Positions 1 to 7,234 of a stretch of 64,000 nt of DNA are shown one piece after another (within the stretch, counting starts at the first letter, position 1; each line of letters begins with the position of its first letter). The notes beneath the pieces were generated by a model. It was given only the letters and a program-made list of their open reading frames with translations, did not search any database and had not been told where the DNA came from. The stretch is from contig NZ_MUKP01000002.1 of NCBI RefSeq assembly GCF_002081715.1, positions 171,259-235,258 of the forward strand, in the 5' to 3' direction. Source of the stretch: Nocardia donostiensis. Lineage in GTDB: Bacteria > Actinomycetota > Actinomycetes > Mycobacteriales > Mycobacteriaceae. The translations under genes and the position numbers were made by a program.

Positions 1-1
1 C

Positions 2-1354
2 ACCGAAAGCGATCTGGGCGCGCTGCGTATCGACGGCCGCGACAACGATTCCCCGGCCTATGTAGCCGCGGGCGCTCCATGGTTCATGACGCTGTTCGGG
101 CGCGACAGCCTGCTCACCTCGTGGATGGCGTTGCCGCTGGACTCCGCGCTGGCGGTGGGCACACTGCGCCAACTCGCGAAATTGCAGGGCAAAACGGTCA
201 ATCCGATCACCGAGGAGGAACCGGGCCGCATCATGCACGAGATGCGGCACGGTCCCGCCAGCGGGGCGGTACTGGGCGGCACGGTGTACTACGGGTCGGT
301 GGACGCGACCCCGCTGTTCGTGATGCTGCTCGCCGAATGCTGGCGCTGGGGCGCCGACGAATCAGTGATCAAGGAGTTGCTGCCTGCCGCCGATGCGGCG
401 CTGGCCTGGATCGACGAGTACGGCGACGCCGACGGCGACGGGTTCGTCGAATACCGGCGCAAAACCGACCGCGGCCTGACCAACCAGGGGTGGAAGGACA
501 GCTTCGACGCGATCAACGATTCGAGCGGGCACCTGGCCGAACCGTCCATCGCGCTGTGCGAGGTGCAGGGGTATGTGTACGCCGCACGGCTGGCACGCGC
601 CGAACTGGCCGACCATTTCGGCGACACCGAGACCGCGAACACGTTGCGCGCACAGGCCGAGGACCTGAAAAGCCGGTTCGACGAGGCGTTCTGGGTGCAG
701 AAGAACGGCTGGTACGCGGTCGCGTTGGACGGCCAGAAGAACCAGGTCGATGCTCTGACCAGCAACGCAGCCCAATGCCTGTGGACCGGGATCGTGGGCG
801 AGGACCGCGCCGCCGAACTGGTCGACCGGCTCGCCGACCCGAGCATGGACAGCGGTTTCGGGTTGCGCACCCTGGCCTCGACCATGGGCGCGTTCAATCC
901 GATGAGCTACCACAATGGATCGGTGTGGCCGCACGACACCGCGATCGCGGTGGCCGGACTGCTGCGCTACCGGCATGTGCCTGGCGCGGGAGAGCTCGCC
1001 GAACGGCTCGCCACCGGGCTGCTCGACGCGGCTACCGATTTCGGTGGGCGGCTACCGGAGTTGTTCTGCGGTTTCGCCCGTACCGATTTCCGGTCGCCGA
1101 TCCCCTACCCCACCTCGTGTTCGCCGCAGGCGTGGGCCAGCGCGGCGCCGCTGCTGCTGGTGCGCTCCTTCCTCGGTTTGAACCCGTGCGTACCGGGTCG
1201 TGTCTTGAAGGTGACCCCGCATCTGCCGCGGGAATGGGGCAAGCTCGTGCTCACCGATCTGCGGTTGGGCCGGGCGACCGTCAGCATTCAAGCCGAAGGA
1301 TCGACAATGCACGTCCACGGCCTGCCCGAGGACTGGGAACTGGTGACCGACTGA
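2..1354 (+). CDS. Glycogen-debranching-type amylo-alpha-1,6-glucosidase, C-terminal part (5' end outside window)
   Basis: The reading frame is open from the first bases of the window, so only the last roughly 450 residues are present. The protein contains TLFGRDSLLTSWMALPLD near its start, a hallmark of the (alpha/alpha)6-barrel catalytic domain of amylo-alpha-1,6-glucosidase / MGH1-like proteins. Further on are TNQGWKDSFDAI and YHNGSVWPHDTAIA, which resemble the catalytic-acid and substrate-pocket motifs of this clan. The family hydrolyses alpha-1,6 branches or related glycosidic bonds in storage glucans. The N-terminal 'glycogen debranching enzyme N-terminal' domain would lie to the left of the window. 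The next gene follows after 24 bases on the same strand. The family is well supported; the exact substrate is not. Confidence 0.85.
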   Translation, partial: TESDLGALRIDGRDNDSPAYVAAGAPWFMTLFGRDSLLTSWMALPLDSALAVGTLRQLAKLQGKTVNPITEEEPGRIMHEMRHGPASGAVLGGTVYYGSVDATPLFVMLLAECWRWGADESVIKELLPAADAALAWIDEYGDADGDGFVEYRRKTDRGLTNQGWKDSFDAINDSSGHLAEPSIALCEVQGYVYAARLARAELADHFGDTETANTLRAQAEDLKSRFDEAFWVQKNGWYAVALDGQKNQVDALTSNAAQCLWTGIVGEDRAAELVDRLADPSMDSGFGLRTLASTMGAFNPMSYHNGSVWPHDTAIAVAGLLRYRHVPGAGELAERLATGLLDAATDFGGRLPELFCGFARTDFRSPIPYPTSCSPQAWASAAPLLLVRSFLGLNPCVPGRVLKVTPHLPREWGKLVLTDLRLGRATVSIQAEGSTMHVHGLPEDWELVTD

Positions 1355-1378
1355 CCCGTCTCGAGAAGGGGGTGAGCC

Positions 1379-2131
1379 ATGAGGAACGTAGTCCGATCCC
1401 TGTTCCTCGCCACAACAGTCGTCACGCTGGTCGCGGCCTGCTCCGTCGGCGCGAACGCGGTGCTGGTCGACAGAGCGGCGGGGTTACCCGTCGCAGCGGT
1501 GACTCCCTCGGGCGGCCGGGAAGTGGGTATCGGCCATCCGGTGACCATCCGGTTCGCCACCGATATCACCGACCGAGCCAGGGCCGAAAGATCGGTGACC
1601 GTCGCTGCCACCGAGCCATTGGACGGCACGTTCTCCTGGCGGGGCGACCGGGAACTCATCTGGACCTCCACCGGCTATCTGCCCGCCCGCTCACCGATCA
1701 CGGTCAGCGTGGGAGATTCGCGCACAAAGTTCCGCACCAACGCGGGCGTGGTCGCCGATGCGGATATGTCTGCCCACACTTTCACCGTCAGCATCGGCGG
1801 ACAGGTGGCGCGAACAATGCCTGCGTCGATGGGCAAACCCGGCTGGGAAACCCCCGTCGGCACCTATCCGGTACTGGAGAAGTTCCGCCATATCGTGTTC
1901 GACTCCCGGACCATAGGTGTCCCGCTCGACTCGCCCGAGGGATATCTGCTCGACGGCGAATACGCCGTACGGCTGACCTGGAGCGGTGTTTTCGTGCATT
2001 CGGCGCCGTGGTCGGTCGATGCGCAGGGCAACGCCAACGTCAGCCACGGCTGCATCAACCTCGCCCCCGGTGACGCGGCCTGGTACTACGAGGTGGTCGG
2101 AATCGGCGACCCGGTGACCGTGCACTGGTGA
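1379..2131 (+). CDS. L,D-transpeptidase (YkuD family) lipoprotein
   Basis: This 250-residue protein starts with a basic n-region and a hydrophobic stretch ending in LVAAC, a lipobox, so it is probably anchored to the outer face of the membrane. An Ig-like domain (about residues 45-125) precedes a YkuD catalytic domain. The active-site signature is visible as FVHSAP followed by SHGCIN, with the nucleophile Cys at about residue 225. Such enzymes form 3-3 cross-links in peptidoglycan, the dominant cross-link type in mycolic-acid actinomycetes. A GGGGG-containing Shine-Dalgarno-like stretch lies just upstream of the ATG. The protein is shorter than the two-Ig-domain Ldt enzymes of mycobacteria, so which Ldt class it belongs to is open. 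Confidence 0.9.
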   Translation: MRNVVRSLFLATTVVTLVAACSVGANAVLVDRAAGLPVAAVTPSGGREVGIGHPVTIRFATDITDRARAERSVTVAATEPLDGTFSWRGDRELIWTSTGYLPARSPITVSVGDSRTKFRTNAGVVADADMSAHTFTVSIGGQVARTMPASMGKPGWETPVGTYPVLEKFRHIVFDSRTIGVPLDSPEGYLLDGEYAVRLTWSGVFVHSAPWSVDAQGNANVSHGCINLAPGDAAWYYEVVGIGDPVTVHW

Positions 2132-2230
2132 ATTCGCTGCCGATCTCCCCGGTGCCACCACACCCGGCCCGATGATCGGCTAGAACAATGAGAAGAAAAC
2201 TGGCGGCGGAACCGACGAAGGCGGGACACG

Positions 2231-3481
2231 ATGAATCGACCGGGGGATTTCACCGAACCCGAGGGCGACCCGTATCCCACAACGCCGATCCGCATTCCCT
2301 ACCCACAGATCTCGTATCCCACGCCGCCGTCGCAGACCCCACCGGATCCGCCAGGCCCGTACGACGTGGCCGAACATGTCACCGCACCGCTGCCTGCGCC
2401 GTATCGGCCCGCGCCCCCTCAGCGCCGTACCACCGGCTCAGCAGGTCCGGATCGTCCGTTCCCGCAGCGACGGCCCGCCAACCCCCGGTTTCCCGACCCC
2501 TACGGGACGACCCCCACCGCACGTCGGCTCATGCCCCGAGACCGGACGGGCGGGGCCTGGGGCCAGGGCAGCAATATCGGGCGCCCACACAGCCAGTCTT
2601 CCGGAACCGCAGGCGGGGATCGCCGCCGTTTCCCTGCTCGGGCAACCGACATGCCGCCGCCGCATCGCCCCGACCGCCACAACCGGACGTTCGACGCCGG
2701 GCTTCCCGGCGCCCCCGCCTACCATCACCACCCCGACGAACGGCCCACTAGAACCGCTGGTCAGTCCTGCTACGACGCTCACGATGATACGACCGCAGTG
2801 GTGCCGGACGAGCCGATGCGGTATTCCGGTACGCCCGTATCCGTGGAAGCGGAACAGCCGCAGCCGAGCCCCGAGGGGGTCGCGGCGCTGCAGCGACTGC
2901 GGCGGGGCAGGCAGAACACAGCACGGCCGGTGCACCGCGGGCGGGGGCGTACGGAACAGAACCGACGCCGGTGGGCTCCCACCTTGCTCGGGATGCTCGG
3001 TGCGGCCACGGTTTTCGCCGCCGCCTACCTCCAGTTCGGCGATAGCCGCGACGGGCAGACCACCGAGGTGGCGGGCGTGCACAATCCGGTGTCGACGGTC
3101 GCGGCTCTGCTGTGCGCAGCCGAACGGGTGGGCAGCAGTATCCGCGGCAACGGGGCAGGTAGCGACGACTCCGGTGCGGCGGTGATTTTCGCTTTCCAGC
3201 ACGCCTACTACGTCACCCGGTCGGGGGAACAGGCCCGAGCAGTGGTCGCCCAGAACGCGACCGTGCCTTCGGCGCAGGACATCCAGCAGGGCATCGACAC
3301 CATCCCCCTAGGGACCACACACTGTCTGACCATCACCCCCGGCGCATTCGTCGGCCAGTACACCGTGATCGTCACCGAGTACCGGCCCGGGTCAGCGCCG
3401 ATCACCTACAATCCGCAGCTGGTGACCACCGCCGACACGGGTGGCCGCACCGTCATCACCGGGATCGGCCCCATGCCCTGA
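2231..3481 (+). CDS. Proline-rich single-pass membrane protein with extracytoplasmic domain
   Basis: This 416-residue protein has a long cytoplasmic N-terminal region (about residues 1-245) dominated by Pro, Arg, Thr and Tyr-Pro repeats and probably disordered. One membrane segment follows (about 250-268, LLGMLGAATVFAAAYL). The last roughly 145 residues form a compact domain with AVIFAFQHAYYVTRSG and a single Cys in TTHCLTITPG. That arrangement resembles a domain class I recall as DUF8176 in Nocardia proteins, but I cannot verify the number. The function is unknown. Mce-associated and secretion-associated actinobacterial proteins show similar Pro-rich/TM/small-domain layouts. It stands alone between the transpeptidase and the nitroreductase-like gene. 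Confidence 0.8.
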   Translation: MNRPGDFTEPEGDPYPTTPIRIPYPQISYPTPPSQTPPDPPGPYDVAEHVTAPLPAPYRPAPPQRRTTGSAGPDRPFPQRRPANPRFPDPYGTTPTARRLMPRDRTGGAWGQGSNIGRPHSQSSGTAGGDRRRFPARATDMPPPHRPDRHNRTFDAGLPGAPAYHHHPDERPTRTAGQSCYDAHDDTTAVVPDEPMRYSGTPVSVEAEQPQPSPEGVAALQRLRRGRQNTARPVHRGRGRTEQNRRRWAPTLLGMLGAATVFAAAYLQFGDSRDGQTTEVAGVHNPVSTVAALLCAAERVGSSIRGNGAGSDDSGAAVIFAFQHAYYVTRSGEQARAVVAQNATVPSAQDIQQGIDTIPLGTTHCLTITPGAFVGQYTVIVTEYRPGSAPITYNPQLVTTADTGGRTVITGIGPMP

Positions 3482-3557
3482 AGCCCGGGACACTGTCCTA
3501 CCGCGGGAAGGACCGAAGACCCTGGTCGATGGCCTACGCACCGGCCAGACTCAGGGT

Positions 3558-4565
3558 ATGGACGATACGGACGACACCAGCACAGCTGTAGTACCGGACC
3601 ATCCGACGGTGCTCGCCGCGCTGCGGCTCGGTAGCCGCGCGCCGTCGGTGCACAACACGCAACCGTGGCGGTGGGTGTTCGACGGCAGCCGCCTGTATCT
3701 GTTCGGCGACCCGAGCAGGCAACTGTCCTCGGCCGACCCGCAGGGCAGGCAGCTGGTGATCAGCTGTGGGGCGATGCTGGACCATGTGCGCACCGCTTTC
3801 GCCGCGCAGGGCTGGCATACCGACACCACCCGATTGCCCGAACCCGGTCGCGACGACTATCTGGCTGTTATCGATTTCCGGCCGTGGCAAAACCCGCCTG
3901 CGCAGGTTCGTGCCCGCGTGCAGGCCATCGACCGGCGTCGCACCGACCGGCTGCCGATGCTGCCACCGCACCACTGGGAGGAGACGACGCGCGCAGCCCG
4001 GGATGCGGCGGCGCGCCACGATACCGAACTCGGCGTGCTCGACGAGGGGGTGCGCCCGCGGCTGGTGGCGGCTTCCGAACAGTCGGTGGCGCTACGCCGC
4101 TACGACATGCAGTACCAGAACGAACTGCGCTGGTGGTCGGGCCACCACAGCCCCGCCGACGGAGTTCCGGTGTCGGCGCTGGCTTCCGAAGCGGAACTGT
4201 CGCAGGTCGGGGTGGGTCGGGCGTTCCCGCCGGCGCCGCGGTCGCTGCGCCGCGGCGACCTCGACGATCATTCCCGGCTGCTGGTGCTCAGCTCCAGCGG
4301 CGATACGCCGCAACAGTGGCTGCACACCGGCGAGACATTGTCGACGATACTGCTGGACTGCACCGCGGCGGGACTGGCGACGTGTCCGCTCACCCATATC
4401 ACCGAGCTGATGTCGAGCAGACGGATCATTTCGGGGCTGACCACCCGGCCCGGCCAACCTCAGGTGCTGATCCGTGTCGGTACCGCACCGGAGGAGCCCG
4501 AACAGCCGCCGACCCCACGCCGCGCGGTGTCGGAGTTCTTGGAGCTGCGCGCCGCGCCCGCCTGA
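3558..4565 (+). CDS. Acg-family FMN-binding nitroreductase-like protein
   Basis: This 335-residue protein carries the SVHNTQPWRW motif near residue 33, which is typical of the nitroreductase fold and especially of the Acg (Rv2032) family of mycolate actinomycetes. A second half contains GDTPQQWLHTGE and AAGLATCPLTHI. Acg-like proteins bind FMN but close the active site with a lid and may sequester flavin rather than reduce nitro compounds. The ATG at 3558 is chosen because the family's N-terminus begins just before the SVHNTQ motif. A longer in-frame start upstream overlaps the previous gene and adds unrelated residues. The universal stress protein directly downstream fits the hypoxia/stress context in which acg and usp genes are found in mycobacteria. 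Confidence 0.85.
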   Translation: MDDTDDTSTAVVPDHPTVLAALRLGSRAPSVHNTQPWRWVFDGSRLYLFGDPSRQLSSADPQGRQLVISCGAMLDHVRTAFAAQGWHTDTTRLPEPGRDDYLAVIDFRPWQNPPAQVRARVQAIDRRRTDRLPMLPPHHWEETTRAARDAAARHDTELGVLDEGVRPRLVAASEQSVALRRYDMQYQNELRWWSGHHSPADGVPVSALASEAELSQVGVGRAFPPAPRSLRRGDLDDHSRLLVLSSSGDTPQQWLHTGETLSTILLDCTAAGLATCPLTHITELMSSRRIISGLTTRPGQPQVLIRVGTAPEEPEQPPTPRRAVSEFLELRAAPA

Positions 4566-4611
4566 GGCCCGACCGGCGATCCGATGAACCGGGAAGGCGG
4601 TAATCAACTGT

Positions 4612-5484
4612 ATGCCCGGTAGTGTTCGTGCGCCCGTCCTCGTCGGTGCAGACGGTTCGCCCGCCGCGATGCAGGCGGTGCGCTGGGCCGCGCACGAAGC
4701 AGCATGCCAGCGCTGCGCCCTGCATATCGTCTACGCGGTGGGCGTACCGATCGATGTGGGACCGACCTTCGGTTACGCACCGATCGACGGCGAAACCTGC
4801 AGGCGGGCCGGGCAGGTCACGGCCGAAGCAACCCGCGATGTGGCGACAGCGGCCGCCGTCCCGATCGCCGATATCGAGATCGAGACCTTCGTCGCGGACG
4901 CTGCCCCGGTACCACTGCTGCGCGACTGTTCAGCGCACGCTCGGCTGCTAGTGGTCGGGACCCGCGGGCTCGGCGCGTTCCGGCGCGGGTTACTCGGCTC
5001 GGTGAGCACCTCGCTGGCCCGGCACGCTCGATGCCCGGTCGCGGTCGTGCCGGAGCACCCACCGGATCCGCGCGGTCCCGTGGTTGTCGGCGTCGACGGC
5101 TCGCCGTACAGCGCCCGAGCCATCCAGATCGCCTTCGCTGTGGCGGCCCGTCGCGATGTGGAACTGGTCGCGGTGCACGCCTGGTCGGAGTTCTACCGGT
5201 ATCTGTCCCGGGACGAGCTTCAGGAAGAAGCTGCGGGGCTGCTGGCGGAGAATCTGGCCGGTTACCGTGAGCGATACCCGGATCTGCGGGTGCGCCGTAC
5301 CATCGTCGCGGATCGCCCGGCGCGGGCACTGCTCGATGCGGCCACCGACCCGCAGCTGCTCGTGGTCGGCAGCCGTGGCCGCGGTGGTTTCGCCGGTATG
5401 ACGCTGGGCTCGGTGAGTCAGGCGGTGCTGCACGCGGCGCACTGCCCTGTGCTCATCGCCCGTGCTAGCGATCGAGATCGATGA
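4612..5484 (+). CDS. Tandem universal stress protein (two UspA domains)
   Basis: This 290-residue protein is made of two UspA domains. Each begins with VGxDGS (VLVGADGSPAAMQA and VVVGVDGSPYSARA). Each ends with the ATP-binding pattern G-x2-G-x9-G-S (VVGTRGLGAFRRGLLGSV and VVGSRGRGGFAGMTLGSV) followed by CPVAVV or CPVLIA. This is the ATP-binding class of Usp found in actinobacterial dormancy responses. The start at 4612 follows a GGAAGG-like ribosome site. Its 3' end overlaps the convergent dehydrogenase gene by 20 bases, so the two transcripts are partly complementary. Confidence 0.93.
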   Translation: MPGSVRAPVLVGADGSPAAMQAVRWAAHEAACQRCALHIVYAVGVPIDVGPTFGYAPIDGETCRRAGQVTAEATRDVATAAAVPIADIEIETFVADAAPVPLLRDCSAHARLLVVGTRGLGAFRRGLLGSVSTSLARHARCPVAVVPEHPPDPRGPVVVGVDGSPYSARAIQIAFAVAARRDVELVAVHAWSEFYRYLSRDELQEEAAGLLAENLAGYRERYPDLRVRRTIVADRPARALLDAATDPQLLVVGSRGRGGFAGMTLGSVSQAVLHAAHCPVLIARASDRDR

Positions 5485-6520
5485 CCGTTTTCACACCGTC
5501 ACCGCCGGAGTCGTCGAAAGCTTCGGCCGCGCGTTCCAGCGGCAGCCTCCGGGTGATCACGGCCGCCAGCCAGGCGGGGTCGGCTCGTCTCAGCGCGAGC
5601 GTCGCCTCCCGGAAATGGCGCAGGTTGGCGTTGACCGACCCGATGATCACATCGTTTTCCAGCACAATGGTGCGGTTGAGCGTGCCCATATCGAGATCCA
5701 TCGTGCGTCCGCTCGCCGAGACGCCGGTCAGGCAGGTGATGCCGTAGGCCGCGGTTCCCGCCATCGCGTCGGCGACGGTGGCATGCGAACCGGTCGCTTC
5801 GATCACCACATCCGGCTCGCAGTCCGCGGTGACCTGCGAGAGCTCCTCGGTGTGATAGGTGGCGCCGAGGGCCCGGGTGAGTTCCGGTTTCGCCCCGGTG
5901 CGCACCAGATCCACCACATGCACGTCCAGGCCGCGTTGCACTCCGAACAGCGCGGCGAGCAACCCGATCGGCCCCGCACCGACCACCAGCACCCGCCGCG
6001 GTTCGAACCAGCTGCGCGCACCGACCCGTTCGATCTGTTCCCACGCTTTGGCGACGACGCTGGCCGGCTCCACCAGCACCCCGGTTTCGGCGAGTTCCGG
6101 CGCGACCAGCACCGCGTACTCGGGTTCCACCAGCCAATAGTGGCTGCCGTAGCCGTCGAGTTCCTTGATCCCGCGTTCGCGGTACCGGCCGTTGCGGCAC
6201 ATATCGAATTCCCCGCGTGCGCACGCCCCGCACGGCACCGGGTCGGGCCGCCGCACTACTGGGGCCACTAGATCGCCCGGGCCGAACCCGGCACCATCCG
6301 GTGCCGACACCACCCGGCCCAGCGCTTCGTGTCCGAGCACCATGGTGTCCCGGCCCGGCGGCGGCTGCGCGTGTAGGCCGGAGACGATATCGGCATCGGT
6401 GCCGCAGATCCCCAGCGCCAGCCCCTCGATCAGCAGCTGGCCTGGTTCGGGAACCGGATCGGGCACGTTGTCGACACGAAGGGAATCGGGCTTACCCGGG
6501 CGCACGGTCAACGCAAGCAT
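5465..6520 (-). CDS. Zinc-dependent medium-chain dehydrogenase, glucose 1-dehydrogenase type
   Basis: This 351-residue medium-chain dehydrogenase has the catalytic zinc motif GICGTDADI (Cys39) and GHEALGRV. A cysteine cluster, PCGACARGEFDMC, takes the place of the structural-zinc loop, and the Rossmann motif is VVGAGPIGLLAA. The overall pattern, including the C-terminal region around GSVNANLRHF, matches the archaeal-type glucose dehydrogenase branch that oxidises aldoses with NAD(P). The Cys spacing in the structural loop is not the classical four-Cys arrangement. The substrate is inferred from family resemblance only. It is convergent with the usp gene, and no partner gene is evident. Confidence 0.8.
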   Translation of the reverse strand: MLALTVRPGKPDSLRVDNVPDPVPEPGQLLIEGLALGICGTDADIVSGLHAQPPPGRDTMVLGHEALGRVVSAPDGAGFGPGDLVAPVVRRPDPVPCGACARGEFDMCRNGRYRERGIKELDGYGSHYWLVEPEYAVLVAPELAETGVLVEPASVVAKAWEQIERVGARSWFEPRRVLVVGAGPIGLLAALFGVQRGLDVHVVDLVRTGAKPELTRALGATYHTEELSQVTADCEPDVVIEATGSHATVADAMAGTAAYGITCLTGVSASGRTMDLDMGTLNRTIVLENDVIIGSVNANLRHFREATLALRRADPAWLAAVITRRLPLERAAEAFDDSGGDGVKTVIDLDR

Positions 6521-6559
6521 GCCGGTCGGGTACCCCGGTTCCGCGCGCCTACCCGCTGT

Positions 6560-6970
6560 TCAGAGCTGGCTGGGACTCCAGGTGGCCACCGCCCAGATGA
6601 CGACGACGTTCAGCACGATGACCAGGATCGACCACGCCGGATAGTAGGGCAGCCACAGGAAGTTCGCGATGATCGACAGGGCGGCGATGGTCACTGCCGC
6701 GACCCGGCCCCAGGTGGTGCCCGTCATCAGGCCCAGCGCGCATATCACCAGGATGGCGCCGAGGATGATGTGAATCCAACCCCAGGCGGTGGTGTCCAAC
6801 TTGTAGACGTAGTCGACCCCGACCACGAACAACTCGTCCTTGGCTACCGCCGAAATCCCCTGCAGGATCGACAGCACACCGACTGTCAGCAGCAGTATCG
6901 CGGCGCCGATCGAGGTGCCTGCTGCAATGCCCTGGCGCACCGGGCGTTCGGTACCGGTGGAGTGCGACAT
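6560..6970 (-). CDS. Small four-helix membrane protein (DUF7144-like)
   Basis: This 136-residue protein has a short polar N-terminus and four hydrophobic segments. One contains AAILLLTVGVLSILQGISAV; others contain WIHIILGAILVICALGL, AAVTIAALSIIANFLW and WSILVIVLNVVVIWAVA. The family is widespread in actinobacteria as a 'vacuolar-like' small integral membrane protein of unknown role. The start at 6970 (MSHSTGTERP) follows AAGGGACGAACCG, a good ribosome-binding stretch. The frame is open much further upstream, but those residues are low-complexity antisense to the next gene. It is divergent from the LuxR-type regulator. The DUF number is from memory. Confidence 0.8.
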   Translation of the reverse strand: MSHSTGTERPVRQGIAAGTSIGAAILLLTVGVLSILQGISAVAKDELFVVGVDYVYKLDTTAWGWIHIILGAILVICALGLMTGTTWGRVAAVTIAALSIIANFLWLPYYPAWSILVIVLNVVVIWAVATWSPSQL

Positions 6971-7234
6971 CGGTTCGTCCCTTCGTAGGTAGCGAATGGT
7001 GCCGTGCCTATCGCGGCGGACAGCCACGAATCTGCCGCACGCAGGCCGGTCGCGCTTCACCCGTCGCGGGTGATGACCGCGACGGCACGCCGCGGGGGAG
7101 CAGCGGGCAAGTCCGTAACACAAAGTCATTACGATCCGTCGGCCCCCAGTGATCACCCGGTACGTTGCAGACATCAGCGGCTGTGCGTGATGTGGTACCG
7201 ACAACGCGTTGACGATGCAGCTCGAGGAGACGGA

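Noticed and set aside
3489..3501. DosR-like box upstream of the Acg-like gene
   Set aside because: GGGAC and GTCC are separated by three bases instead of four and the outer positions do not fit the 20-base consensus I know.
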